NCBI GenBank assembly: GCA_016926235.1
Contig: JAFGOZ010000477.1
Location: 1 to 52,498 of the forward strand
Origin: Bacteroidales bacterium
Lineage (GTDB): Bacteria > Bacteroidota > Bacteroidia > Bacteroidales > UBA10428
DNA: 52,498 bases
Reading direction: 5' to 3'
How positions within the stretch are numbered: the first letter of the stretch is position 1; the number at the start of each line of letters is the position of its first letter. Shown one piece after another: positions 9,119-19,096 of this stretch. The notes below the pieces were generated by a model, which was not told where the DNA came from, ran no database searches, and saw nothing but the letters and a program-made list of their open reading frames with translations. The translations under genes were made by a program, and so were the position numbers.

Positions 9119-12100
9119 TTATTCAATACAAATTATTTTGCCAATCCATTGTTCCTGGTTGTTAACCATTACATTACAGAAGTAAATGCCTCTCGAAACT
9201 TTGTTACCACTGCCATCATTACCATTCCATATCAGTTCTTTCCTGCCGGTAATGCAGTTACCATCAAATAACTGTTTGACTTCCTGTCCCAGGTAGCTGT
9301 ATATTTTAACAGTAACATGGCTTTCCGACTCAATCATAAATGATATTTCTGTAGAGTTGCGGAATGGGTTCGGGGCAATCCTAAGCAGACCATTATTGGC
9401 TGCTATAGTATTATTAACAGATACAAAAGAACCTGGTTTAAATAGTATCTGATCAAGATTTCCAAAATCATTACCTGTAGCTTCAATACGAATAAAATTC
9501 ATAAAGCCCGGATTTAGTTGAAGATTAAATGAATCAGTTACCCAGGTATCCCAATTTGCAGTAGTATACATTGTTAAAGGCATAATAGAATCGTTAACCT
9601 CCAAAACACCAGTTCGGTTTGTATTACCTAATGCATATCTTATTACCATAATCGTTGACCCATCTCCTTCGGTATATAAATAAGGAATCCTTAAAAAGCC
9701 TGTTGGATTGAAATTAGCGAAGGCTGTTCCGGTATAACCTGTATGATCGGTATCCATAGAAATACCTTCATAAGAGCAATCCTCAGCTTGAATAATGTAT
9801 GGCAACATAGCAGGAATAACAGATAAACCTTCAGTAAGGAATGATTCCTTATCTGCATTATTCACACACGAAACGGCGTAATAATAGGTGTTCCCATTAG
9901 TAACTGTTGAATCAATAAACATTGTATCCGCTATTAAACTTGAATTCAGCATAGTATAATCACCTCCTATAGTTTCTTTCCTATAGACATTATATCCGGT
10001 TACATTTACGTCAGCATGTGAATTCCAACCAACTAAAGCTTTATTATTACCTTTGCTAACTAATAAACCTTCAGGTTGATCCGGGCGCAGAGTAGGGATA
10101 CCAATAATCACATCAGAATTTTCTGACTCGACGCCATTACTATCAACAGCAGTTATTATATAATAATATACAGAATCATTTATTAAGCCATCTTTATCCT
10201 GATAATAACTAGTATCCACCAATGCTGAAAGAGTCAATGTATCAAAAGGCCCTTCTGAGTTTTCGGAACGATAAATATTGTATCCTGCAAGATTAGGTAC
10301 ATAACTTGGAACCCATGATAAAGTCACTGTTGTATCACTTCCTTTTGCCGTAATACCTATAATTTTATTTAAAAAGCTTTCGTAACCCAAGTAAAATCCA
10401 GTATGAGGGGGTTGATTATAAGCTACATTTTGCCATGCAATGCCCATCCTGTAAATGTGGTCCTGCATTAAACAGTTAATTCTGTATTTAGTACTATCAG
10501 TGGTAGTAAATATTCGTAATTCAGTATTATCACTTTTTCGTAATATTAATTCTTCACGCCAGTCACCAAATAAATCTGCCTGCAAGCAGGGTGTTTTTTT
10601 GGTGTCGTTATTACTAGCACAATCCGTTGCTACGTAAATATCATTTTCAACTTCATTTACATAATCCCATTTTCTTATACTTGTTGCATCAAATAATTCT
10701 CGTAGCAGGTCTCCATCCCACCAGATACCAAAGTTTATTGAACCGGGTGCATAGGTTGAGTATTGTTGTCCTTTTGCATTGTAGATTTTTAAACCTTGGC
10801 TTGCCCATGATTCACTTCCTACATAATTTGGGTCAATATCAGCTGACATTCCTCGGCCTACATCACCTTTTACAGCTGGATTTGGATAACCCCAGATTAA
10901 TTCACCGGTTGCTGCATCCCGAAATTCAACTCCCGCAGCAATTGGGTAGTGTTCATGAGGTTCAAACAGTTCTAATCCGGGTCTTGTCGGGTCAAGGTCT
11001 CCAAAGTGTATTGCATCCCCATGTCCCCAACCGGTAGTATAAAGGCCAGTACCATCATCATCAATGGCACATGCTCCATACATAATTTCATCTTTTCCAT
11101 CATTATCAACATCCCCTACACTTAAATTATGGTTACCCTGGCCGGCATAGGTTGGATATCCTTCATTGGAATCAAAAGTCCATCTATTTATGAGAGTATC
11201 TCCATTCCAGTCCCATGCTGCCAAAACAGTACGGGTATAGTATCCGCGGCACATAACCACGCTCGGTTTCATTCCATCAAGATAAGCAATACAGGCAAGA
11301 AAACGGTCTACACGGTTTCCATAGTCATCGCCCCATACCTGATCTAATTGTGAACCAGTAGGATTTTCTGTAGAAGGGTGTCTTCTGGGTATATAATATA
11401 CTGTAGTTTTTTCATGTCCGTTTGAGCCATCAAAAACAGTGAGATATTCGGGACCAGATAATATTCTACCTGAAGAATTTCTGTAATCCTGAGAATCATC
11501 ATCAGAAGCAGCCGGACCAAGACTTAAATAATTGCCTGATCCGTCTTTCGTTCCCGGAGCAGTTTTACATACAATTTCAGCTATACTGTCACCATCCAGG
11601 TCATAAACCATAAATTGCGTGTAGTGAGCTCCCGCACGGATATTTACACCAAGGTCAATTCTCCAACGGCGTGTACCATCCATTTCATATCCATCCAGGT
11701 AAACATTACCGGTATAACCACTATTAGCGTTATCTTGTGCATCTGTTGGATCCCATTTTAGGACTATTTCATATTCTCCATCACCATCCAAATCACCAAC
11801 ACTGGCATCATTGGCGGTATATGTATATGATCCGCTGGCATTAGTACCCCCAGCAGGTATTTGTAAAGGAACACTAAGATAATTTTGTGCCCAAACAGAT
11901 ACTGTATCGGACACTACTTCTTCGCCTCCGGATTTGAGGGCGGTAACAAAATAACTATTTGTTAAAGACGTGTTAACCGATCTGTCAATAAAATTGGTTC
12001 CCTTGCGGAGTAAATCCGGATTTACCTTTACTGCATCAGCGCCATCTGTAATCCTGTACACATTGAATGCCAGCGTGTCTTCATCCGTTTCTAAAAATCT

Positions 12101-12250
12101 CCATGATGTTAAAACCTGGTTCGCTGAGGTTTTTACTGCAAGCATACCTCGTTTGATGTATTCCTTTTGTACCTGTCCATAGGCCTGTATGGAAAACATT
12201 AAACCTAAGCATACTATTCCTTTTGTAATGTTGTGTAAAAAATTTCTCAT
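9119..12250 (-). CDS. Rhamnogalacturonan I lyase, PL11, multidomain, T9SS-secreted
   Basis: A 1043-residue secreted lyase that cleaves the RG-I backbone by beta-elimination next to galacturonate. After a signal peptide (about residues 1-25) comes the PL11 eight-bladed propeller (about 27-620). It shows Ca-binding loops of YesW type: DLDGDGEYEIVLKWDP, VYDLDGDSIAEIVCKTAPG and GDVDNDGKDEIMYG. Other family landmarks are YGNRVDRFLACIAYLDG, CRGYYTRTVLAAWDW, LFGDWREELILRKSDN and QPPHTGFYLG. Two fibronectin type III domains follow (near 630-715 and 725-810), then a CBM35/CBM6-like module beginning QAEDCSYEG (near 817-925), and a T9SS type A sorting domain (from about 958, APNPFRNSTEI). It is a tandem paralogue of the gene upstream; terminator hairpins follow both genes, so each may be transcribed alone. 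Confidence 0.94.
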   Translation of the reverse strand: MRNFLHNITKGIVCLGLMFSIQAYGQVQKEYIKRGMLAVKTSANQVLTSWRFLETDEDTLAFNVYRITDGADAVKVNPDLLRKGTNFIDRSVNTSLTNSYFVTALKSGGEEVVSDTVSVWAQNYLSVPLQIPAGGTNASGSYTYTANDASVGDLDGDGEYEIVLKWDPTDAQDNANSGYTGNVYLDGYEMDGTRRWRIDLGVNIRAGAHYTQFMVYDLDGDSIAEIVCKTAPGTKDGSGNYLSLGPAASDDDSQDYRNSSGRILSGPEYLTVFDGSNGHEKTTVYYIPRRHPSTENPTGSQLDQVWGDDYGNRVDRFLACIAYLDGMKPSVVMCRGYYTRTVLAAWDWNGDTLINRWTFDSNEGYPTYAGQGNHNLSVGDVDNDGKDEIMYGACAIDDDGTGLYTTGWGHGDAIHFGDLDPTRPGLELFEPHEHYPIAAGVEFRDAATGELIWGYPNPAVKGDVGRGMSADIDPNYVGSESWASQGLKIYNAKGQQYSTYAPGSINFGIWWDGDLLRELFDATSIRKWDYVNEVENDIYVATDCASNNDTKKTPCLQADLFGDWREELILRKSDNTELRIFTTTDSTKYRINCLMQDHIYRMGIAWQNVAYNQPPHTGFYLGYESFLNKIIGITAKGSDTTVTLSWVPSYVPNLAGYNIYRSENSEGPFDTLTLSALVDTSYYQDKDGLINDSVYYYIITAVDSNGVESENSDVIIGIPTLRPDQPEGLLVSKGNNKALVGWNSHADVNVTGYNVYRKETIGGDYTMLNSSLIADTMFIDSTVTNGNTYYYAVSCVNNADKESFLTEGLSVIPAMLPYIIQAEDCSYEGISMDTDHTGYTGTAFANFNPTGFLRIPYLYTEGDGSTIMVIRYALGNTNRTGVLEVNDSIMPLTMYTTANWDTWVTDSFNLQLNPGFMNFIRIEATGNDFGNLDQILFKPGSFVSVNNTIAANNGLLRIAPNPFRNSTEISFMIESESHVTVKIYSYLGQEVKQLFDGNCITGRKELIWNGNDGSGNKVSRGIYFCNVMVNNQEQWIGKIICIE

Positions 12251-12352
12251 TATAATTGTTTTGGTTTAATATTTTGATGTATTTACTAGTTAGTTGCAAA
12301 AAAACAAAAATTTATTGAAAAGCCAGCCTATAAAGCTGAATAGTTTGGACTA

Positions 12353-12381
12353 AAAAGCTAACCTGTTCTAGGATAGCTTTT
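12353..12381 (-). terminator. Rho-independent terminator of the second PL11 gene
   Basis: AAAAGCTAACCT, loop GTTCT, AGGATAGCTTTT forms a 12-pair stem with one mismatch. A/T-rich flanks let it end transcripts from the minus-strand gene that stops at 12406. Confidence 0.65.
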
Positions 12382-12405
12382 AAATTGCATATTATAGCCA
12401 GTGGA

Positions 12406-15400
12406 TTATTTAACATATATTATCTTCCCAACCCACTGATCATTTTTATCAATATTAACACGGCAGAAATAAATACCATTTGAAATGGCCTTTCCATTTG
12501 CATCTTTACCATTCCATGTAAGATGCTTTATTCCCTGCCTGCATTGACCATCAAACAACCGGCATATTTCCTGGCCCAGGTAATTGTAGATCACAACTGA
12601 TACCTCACTATCATTATCAATCTTAAAGGATATTTCAGTTTGACTGGTAAAAGGATTTGGAGTAATTGTAATGGGATTCTCTACCTTTGTCAGGTACGTA
12701 TTTACCGGAATAAATGAGCCAGGTTTTACAATTATTTCATCGAGGTTACCAAAATCAATGTTTGCTACAGATGCAAACCGTATTGTATTTGTAAACTCAG
12801 GATCAAGATCAATATTTACAGAATCATATATGTAGTTTGTCCAATCGGATGTATTTTTCATAGTAAGACTTTCGACTTCTCCATTGACAATTAATTCACC
12901 TGTTTTGGCTGGCGCATTCAATGCATATCTGAATAAAAGTATATGTGCACCACCATCATTCCCATAGATATAGGGAAACTCAACATAACCGGGTGTTGTA
13001 AGGAAATTTGCAAATGCTGTACCATTAAATCCTGCAATATTTGACTGGAACAAAACATTATATGCATCACCTTCCTCTGCCTGCAAATAAGTAATTGGAC
13101 CAGAAACTCTGGAAACTTCTTCTATAGCCGATTCGAAACCATCGCTGTTTACAGCGGTTACAGCATAGTAGTAAGTTTGCCCATCGGTAAGTGCAGAATC
13201 CAGGTATACAGTATCTGTAACAGGAGAGGGATTAACATTAGCAAAGCCTGAACCAGAGGTATTTGATCGTTTAATATTATAACCAACTATTTCACTATCA
13301 ACATGTGGATCCCACAATAGTTTTACTTTCTGTACTCCATTCCGGACAATAAGCCCTGTGGGAACTGTAGGGTATATAGTAGCAGCAGCAGAAACAACCT
13401 CGGATTCTATGGATTCATTATCCCAATTGTCCACTGCAGTTATTTCATAGTAGTATGTTGTGTTTTCAATTACGGAAGTGTCTTTATAGAATAATGAAGT
13501 TACAACAGCAGGATTAACTTTTGAAAATGGGCCACCTGAACTTATTGATCGATAAACATTGTAGCCGACCAGGTCGGTATCCGGATTTGCATTCCAATCT
13601 ATATCAATGTAATTGCTGAAACCTTTTGCAGAAATACCGGAAGGCATGCATGGTGCAATCAGTGAATCATGAGTATACATCTCAGTTCCAAGGTAAAATC
13701 CTGTTTGTGGCGGCTGGTTATAACCTGTATTTTGCCAGGCAATTCCCATCCTGTAAATATGGTCCTGCAACAAACAGTTAATACGATATGATGTTGATGT
13801 AGTAGTTGAATATATTATTAATTCAGTATTATCGGATTTACGCAACATTACCTCTTCGCGCCAGTCACCAAACAAGTCGGCGCTCAGGCAGGGGGTAGAT
13901 TTTGTGCCGTTATTGGATGAACACCCCGAGGCAGTGAGTAATGTGTTTGTATAACCACCTGTATAATTCCAGTCATAAACATAAATATTATCAAGAATTT
14001 CTCTTTGAAGATCTCCATCCCACCAAATTGTAAAATTGGCAGGAGGTGTGCTGCTTCCAATCTGAATTCCATCACTTGAGTATAACTGATTAGAAAGGCC
14101 TCCGCCTGCTCCCCAGGCTTCATATCCTACATATCGTGGGTCTATATCAGCAGCAGTTCCTCTTCCTACGTCACCCGTATTTGGTTTACCCCAAATAAGG
14201 TCACCTGTTCTTGCATTCCGATACTCAAAACCGGCATCAATAGGATAATGTTCGTGGGGTTGAAACACTTCATAACCAGGCCTTCGCGGGTCCAGGTCAC
14301 CAAAATGGATAGCATCGCCATGGCCCCAACCTGTGGTATATAAACCGGTTCCGTCATCGTCAATAGAGCATGCACCGTAAATAATCTCATCTTTACCATC
14401 ATTATCCACATCCCCAACACTCAGGTTATGGTTTCCTTGAGCTGTATAGTCAGCATTTTCTCCAATTAGATCAGCATTAAATGTCCATATATTACATAAT
14501 GAGTCACCCCTGTAATTCCAGGCTGCAAGTACAGTTCTTCCTCTTCCACTTCCTGTATAGTAACCCCGGCACATTACCAGGCTGGGTTTCATCCCGTCAA
14601 GATAGGCAATACATGCTAAAAAACGGTCAACTCTATTTCCATATGTGTCACCCCAACTAGCAACATCTCCTCTGGCAGGAATGTAATTTGTAGTAATTAG
14701 TTCATATCCGGTTTTACCATCAAAAACTGTGAGATATTCCGGACCAGTTAATATATAACCAATACTACTCCTGTAGTCAGCTGCATCATCATCTGATGCT
14801 GCAGGGCCTGCACTAAGAAAATTTCCCGACCCGTCTTTGGTTCCGGGAGCTGTTTTACAGGCAACTTCAGCTTTACCGTCACCATCCAGGTCGTATACCA
14901 TAAACTGTGTGTAGTGGGCGCCTGAACGAATATTAATGCCTAAATCTATTCTCCACAAGTGTGTCCCATCATATTCATAGGCATCTAAAATTGTATTGCC
15001 GGTAATACCTCCATATCCATTATCTCTTGAATTAGCAGGGTCCCACTTTAATACAATTTCATATTCCCCATCACCATCCAAATCGCCTACACTGCAATCA
15101 TTTGCAGTATAGGTATAAATTTGTCCGTCCGGATAACTTTCAGTAACATCTTTGTTGGTAACCGTGTAAGGAGGCGTTGTATCCTGGGGAGGTATTTGTA
15201 ATGGTACGGTTTTATAATTTGAGCCCCAAACACTAACTGTATCGGATACAATTTCTTCACCTCCTGCCTTTAAGGCAGTTATATAATAACTATTCGCGGA
15301 AGCAGTTGTTGCACTCGCATCCAGGTAATTGGTACCGGCATTTAATGGAGATGGGTTAACCTTTACGGCATCCGCCCCATCTGTAATGCGGTAAACATTA

Positions 15401-15594
15401 AAAGCAAGTGTATCTTCATCTGTTATTAGTTTTCTCCATGAAGTATATATCTGGTTTGTTGTTTTTGTTATAGCTACCAATCCCCTGTTTATATCTTCCA
15501 TCTGTGGTTGCCCGTATGTTGTCGTGGAAAACATCATTATGGTAACAAACACAAATCCATGCTTTAAAAGTGAATAAATAGCATTCTTTTTCAT
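12406..15594 (-). CDS. Rhamnogalacturonan I lyase, PL11, multidomain, T9SS-secreted (paralogue)
   Basis: A 1062-residue paralogue of the neighbouring PL11 lyase with the same layout: signal peptide, PL11 propeller (about 30-640), FN3 (about 650-740), FN3 (about 743-830), a CBM35/CBM6-like module (from about 835, LQAEEGDAYN) and a T9SS sorting domain (from about 976, TPNPFTSQTEI). The Ca-binding and core motifs are kept: DLDGDGEYEIVLKWDP, VYDLDGDGKAEVACKTAPG, GDVDNDGKDEIIYG, LFGDWREEVMLRKSDN and QPPQTGFYLGTE. It differs by an insertion near residue 145 (PPQDTTPPYTVTNKDVTE) where the paralogue has PAGGTNASG, and by GSGRGRTVLAAWNYRGD where the paralogue reads TVLAAWDWNGD. Loop differences separate endo YesW from exo YesX in Bacillus, so the two copies may split endo and exo duties. 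That split is inference. Confidence 0.94.
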   Translation of the reverse strand: MKKNAIYSLLKHGFVFVTIMMFSTTTYGQPQMEDINRGLVAITKTTNQIYTSWRKLITDEDTLAFNVYRITDGADAVKVNPSPLNAGTNYLDASATTASANSYYITALKAGGEEIVSDTVSVWGSNYKTVPLQIPPQDTTPPYTVTNKDVTESYPDGQIYTYTANDCSVGDLDGDGEYEIVLKWDPANSRDNGYGGITGNTILDAYEYDGTHLWRIDLGINIRSGAHYTQFMVYDLDGDGKAEVACKTAPGTKDGSGNFLSAGPAASDDDAADYRSSIGYILTGPEYLTVFDGKTGYELITTNYIPARGDVASWGDTYGNRVDRFLACIAYLDGMKPSLVMCRGYYTGSGRGRTVLAAWNYRGDSLCNIWTFNADLIGENADYTAQGNHNLSVGDVDNDGKDEIIYGACSIDDDGTGLYTTGWGHGDAIHFGDLDPRRPGYEVFQPHEHYPIDAGFEYRNARTGDLIWGKPNTGDVGRGTAADIDPRYVGYEAWGAGGGLSNQLYSSDGIQIGSSTPPANFTIWWDGDLQREILDNIYVYDWNYTGGYTNTLLTASGCSSNNGTKSTPCLSADLFGDWREEVMLRKSDNTELIIYSTTTSTSYRINCLLQDHIYRMGIAWQNTGYNQPPQTGFYLGTEMYTHDSLIAPCMPSGISAKGFSNYIDIDWNANPDTDLVGYNVYRSISSGGPFSKVNPAVVTSLFYKDTSVIENTTYYYEITAVDNWDNESIESEVVSAAATIYPTVPTGLIVRNGVQKVKLLWDPHVDSEIVGYNIKRSNTSGSGFANVNPSPVTDTVYLDSALTDGQTYYYAVTAVNSDGFESAIEEVSRVSGPITYLQAEEGDAYNVLFQSNIAGFNGTAFANFLTTPGYVEFPYIYGNDGGAHILLFRYALNAPAKTGELIVNGEVESLTMKNTSDWTNYIYDSVNIDLDPEFTNTIRFASVANIDFGNLDEIIVKPGSFIPVNTYLTKVENPITITPNPFTSQTEISFKIDNDSEVSVVIYNYLGQEICRLFDGQCRQGIKHLTWNGKDANGKAISNGIYFCRVNIDKNDQWVGKIIYVK

Positions 15595-15986
15595 TTTGAT
15601 TGGTTTAAAGGTTTATTGCAAAGATAGGTTAATTCATAATGAAAGTGATTCATGGTTTTATAAAATGAATACATATAATACAAGTTTTTGATGAAAAGGT
15701 TTCATGAGAATAATGATAAATTTATGCTAAAACACGTTAGCGGAATTATATTTTCATAATACTTATATCTAATAATTAAGTAATTTTTTCATTGTCAGGG
15801 CAGGAAGTTTATTTTAGTTTGTGGTAGTCCATTTTTTATTCACCGCAAGCCGGCGGTTCATGAGCTCCACTTCCTTCCGGTTCCAATCGATGATCCTGAT
15901 TAAGAACCATGCAGTGAACTTTAAGAAATGATTTTGATTAAGATTTAAAATGAACCTTTAAAGTAGCGGTGGGTTGCTTGTGTGGT

Positions 15987-16067
15987 GTGTTGGCCCGACG
16001 GGATGCGCGGCAGAGCGTTCATTCCGTCTTGATTTTTTGTAACTTTTGCATCAAGGCAAAAGTTTTG
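15987..16067 (+). repeat. Direct repeat, copy 1
   Basis: About 80 bases matching 16363-16443 in the same orientation, with a 41-base identical core at 15994-16034 that begins CCCGACGGGATGCGCGGCAG. The core is far richer in G and C than the flanks. The segment ends in an imperfect hairpin, AACTTTTGCATC / AAGGCAAAAGTT. Confidence 0.85.
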
Positions 16068-16164
16068 GAATAAAACGATTATATGGCACATTCCTTAACT
16101 ATAGCTTGCCATTAAAATCATTTATTTCATTGCTTAGTTTGGTAGCTTGCAGAAGTAAGTGGTA

Positions 16165-16196
16165 GTCCATTTTTTTCAATCGATAAAAAAATGGAC
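16165..16196. repeat. Perfect inverted repeat next to the direct repeats
   Basis: GTCCATTTTTTT and AAAAAAATGGAC form a perfect 12-pair stem with an 8-base loop, CAATCGAT. It follows GTGGTA, as does the related half-site at 15821-15837, so it is part of the repeated composite element. It resembles a bidirectional terminator, although no nearby gene ends here. Confidence 0.75.
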
Positions 16197-16362
16197 GAAA
16201 AAAATCTAGTCCCAATGACCGTGGCCTTTACCCGCAAGGCCTTCCGGCCACCGCATAGGGACGGGCCAACCCGCAAAGTGCCAATTGATTGGTAATTCTT
16301 TCTACCAAACTTTAGTAAAATTTTTTAAGCTAAAATTAATCAGTGACTTTTGCAATAGCGGC

Positions 16363-16443
16363 GTGTTAGCCCGACGGGATGCGCGGCAGAGCGTTCATTC
16401 CGTCTTGATTCTTTATAACTTTTGGATCAAACCAAAAGTGGAG
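16363..16443 (+). repeat. Direct repeat, copy 2
   Basis: Second copy of the element at 15987-16067, with the identical 41-base core at 16370-16410. The tail has diverged (GATTCTTTATAACTTTTGGATC) but keeps the hairpin-like pairing with CAAAAGT. Confidence 0.85.
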
Positions 16444-16828
16444 AAAAAGAACCACTATATAGTATGTAAGTTAACTAAACATAACTTTCCAATCAACTTC
16501 TTATTGTTATATTTAGTAATAATTAGTTGTTTATGGCTGTCATTTTTTGATTAAGTAATCACCTATCTGATCAGTCAGTTAGGATGTAAAGAGGCTTTAT
16601 TAATTACATCAACGGATTATACTTGCTTATATCTAAATAGAACTAATTAATAAAGGGTTTGTTATTCCATTTAAGTCAGCAGAATACATGATAAGTATGA
16701 AGAGAATATTTGGATCATAATATAAAAATAGCAATAGATCAACGATTTATAACATTTTGTCATAATGATTTGTCCTGTAATCCTTATTTTTCGTATATTT
16801 AATAGATTTAATTATTTCATCGATAATA

Positions 16829-19015
16829 ATGAAGAGAGTGTCTCTACATATTAATATAAAGTATTGTATTTATATTATAATGATATTGGTATTTGTATTT
16901 GGTAAGAATACAAGTCTTTATGCACAGTATGATATAAGGGAAGATTTTACATTGGCAGAATTTGACATTATGGATGAATTGTATGAAGATGCAGCCAAGA
17001 AATTTTTGAAAATACTCAAAAAAGATCCGGATAATTGTAATTTTAATTACCGGTTAGGTTATTGCTATTTGCACATTCCCGGGAAAAAATCGGAAGCAAT
17101 ACCTTATCTTGAAAAAGCCATTGTTAATACTTCGCCGGATTATAAAGAAGGTATATTCAAAGAAACTACTGCACCAACTATAGCATTGTTTTATCTTGGT
17201 CAGGTATACCGGATAAGTAACCGGCTGGATGATGCGATTGCTGCTTTTCGAAAATTCAAAGATTTGAATGAGGATGATTACTTTCAAACAGAGCGTATTG
17301 ACCAGGAAATAAACTCCTGCGAAAGGGCAAAACGCTTGCAGCTGGAACTCATTGATTATAAAACAGAAAACTTAGGTGATAAGATAAATAACAAGCTAAA
17401 CAATATGAGACCTGCCGTTTCTGATGATCTTTCAACACTCGCGTTTACTACAATCAATGATGAAGGGTATAAAGATATTTATATCTCAACAAGATCTAAG
17501 GATGGCACATGGAATCGACCCAAGAATATAACCGATGACATTGGATCTTTAGGCGATTGCTATACCGCTGATTTAAATCAGGATGGAACAGAACTTATTG
17601 TGGTACAGAATGATGGTGTTGTTGCCGATATTTACTATTCAAAATTTGAATTTAGTGAGTGGTCAAGAATGAAAAAATTTAAAGGGAAGATAAACAGCAA
17701 ATATCTTGAGACGTTTGCATCATATTCCAGGGATGGTAAAACATTATATTTTACAAGTGACAGGAAGGAATCCATGGGGGGACTTGACATTTTCAGGATG
17801 GAAATGGATGAAAATGGCAAATGGGCTAAGCCGGAGAATATTGGAAGTGACATAAATACGATCTTTGATGAAGAAACCCCCATTATGGCTGATGAAAATA
17901 CAATGTATTTTAGTTCTCAGGGTCATGATAATATGGGAGGTTTTGATATCTTCTACTCCAGGAAAACTTCGGGTGGAGGCTGGTCGAGTCCGGTGAATAT
18001 TGGTTATCCGGTAAATACTACAGATGATGATCTGGGTTTTGCACCTATAGAAAATGGGGATTACGCTTATTACTTTCAGGCACTTCCTGACGGTTATGGA
18101 GCCCTGGATATTTACAAATATGAAATATTCTCAGAAAATCATCAAAGAAATATTGTCTTGAAAGGTCAGGTAAACCTCTATGCTAACGAAATAGGAAATT
18201 TAACAAAGTATAGCATTACCCTGAAAGAAACCAATACCGGTGATGTTCTTGCCAGTGTATACCCTGATGCCAAAGGTAATTTTATACAAATGCTTAATCC
18301 GGGTAGTTACCAGATACTTTTTGATGTTGACGGGTATGAACAAAGGCAGGAATATATATACATTCCTGTAGGATATCCTCAGGATGACTATTTACTAAAT
18401 GTTACACTTGCACAACTTGATATTCCTGAACAGGAGGAAGAAACACCCTTGTTGACGGCAGAAACAACAGAAGTTCCTGACAATACAATCGAGCCATCAA
18501 CAGACACTTATCAGGATTATTCATCCAACTACTCTGGTTCTGCGAGTTATACCATACAAATATGTGCTACGAAGAATCCACCCGATTTATCGAGATTATC
18601 TAATGCCAATGGTGTGAAGGTAATTCCGGGTAAGGATGGTTTTAACCGGTGTATTACAGGTGAATTTAATAATTTAAGCGATGCTAATAAAACATTGCAG
18701 GACCTCCGAGAGAAAGGATTTACGGATGCCTTTGTAAATAAAATTACACGATATTATGGTGAAACACCATTTACTGTTACCGGAAACAAAAACGGGTATA
18801 CAATACAGATCATGGCCCTTAAGAGACCCGTAGAAAGCACATATTTCAAAAATATAAACGGGGTAAAGGTTTCAAAGGGTGATGATGGCTATTATCGCTA
18901 TACTATTGGTGAATACAAGGTAACAACCGATGCCCGGCAATATGTTGTTGAAGTAAAACAAAAGGGATATGCCGATGCCTTTATCAGGAAATTATCAAGC
19001 ATTTCAAATTATTAG
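16829..19015 (+). CDS. PorE-like envelope protein: TPR, PD40 propeller, CarboxypepD_reg-like, two SPOR domains
   Basis: A 728-residue exported protein. A signal peptide ends near SLYAQ (about residue 33). TPR repeats (about 40-165) are followed by a PD40/WD40-like propeller (about 190-420) with repeated motifs such as DGKTLYFTSDR and ENTMYFSSQG followed by MGGLDIF or MGGFDIF. A carboxypeptidase regulatory-like beta domain comes next (about 445-530), then an acidic, Thr/Glu-rich linker. Two SPOR-type repeats close the protein, starting SYTIQICATKNPP (about 572) and GYTIQIMALKRPV (about 655). The first three parts match PorE of the type IX secretion system, which ends in a peptidoglycan-binding OmpA domain. 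SPOR domains also bind peptidoglycan (denuded glycans), so they may replace OmpA here. A T9SS role fits the five T9SS cargo genes in the window but is inference. Confidence 0.8.
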   Translation: MKRVSLHINIKYCIYIIMILVFVFGKNTSLYAQYDIREDFTLAEFDIMDELYEDAAKKFLKILKKDPDNCNFNYRLGYCYLHIPGKKSEAIPYLEKAIVNTSPDYKEGIFKETTAPTIALFYLGQVYRISNRLDDAIAAFRKFKDLNEDDYFQTERIDQEINSCERAKRLQLELIDYKTENLGDKINNKLNNMRPAVSDDLSTLAFTTINDEGYKDIYISTRSKDGTWNRPKNITDDIGSLGDCYTADLNQDGTELIVVQNDGVVADIYYSKFEFSEWSRMKKFKGKINSKYLETFASYSRDGKTLYFTSDRKESMGGLDIFRMEMDENGKWAKPENIGSDINTIFDEETPIMADENTMYFSSQGHDNMGGFDIFYSRKTSGGGWSSPVNIGYPVNTTDDDLGFAPIENGDYAYYFQALPDGYGALDIYKYEIFSENHQRNIVLKGQVNLYANEIGNLTKYSITLKETNTGDVLASVYPDAKGNFIQMLNPGSYQILFDVDGYEQRQEYIYIPVGYPQDDYLLNVTLAQLDIPEQEEETPLLTAETTEVPDNTIEPSTDTYQDYSSNYSGSASYTIQICATKNPPDLSRLSNANGVKVIPGKDGFNRCITGEFNNLSDANKTLQDLREKGFTDAFVNKITRYYGETPFTVTGNKNGYTIQIMALKRPVESTYFKNINGVKVSKGDDGYYRYTIGEYKVTTDARQYVVEVKQKGYADAFIRKLSSISNY

Positions 19016-19096
19016 ATTGAATAAGCTTTAATGCTGGTCGGCGTTTCAAAAAAATGATGTATAATTGCGTTTCCTTTTTTACGAAATTCTATCAAT

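Larger units (their letters stand above)
15595..16828. other. Non-coding region with repeats (about 1.2 kb)
   Basis: This is the longest gene-free stretch in the window, between the divergent PL11 gene and the PorE-like gene. Its first few hundred bases should hold the PL11 promoter. From 15821 to 16443 it contains two rounds of the same motifs: GTGGTAGTCCATTTTTT (15821 and 16160) and a 41-base identical core (15994-16034 and 16370-16410). Between them are a long hairpin and a GC-rich tract with nested GGCC palindromes (about 16224-16265). An open frame at 16285-16554 has no recognisable product and runs through the second repeat, so it is not called. The last 270 bases are AT-rich and contain the start-proximal region of the next gene. 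Confidence 0.75.

Noticed and set aside
16285..16554. Open frame of 89 codons in the repeat-rich gap
   Set aside because: It runs through the second direct repeat, has no recognisable domain and an unusual composition; a chance frame in repetitive DNA.
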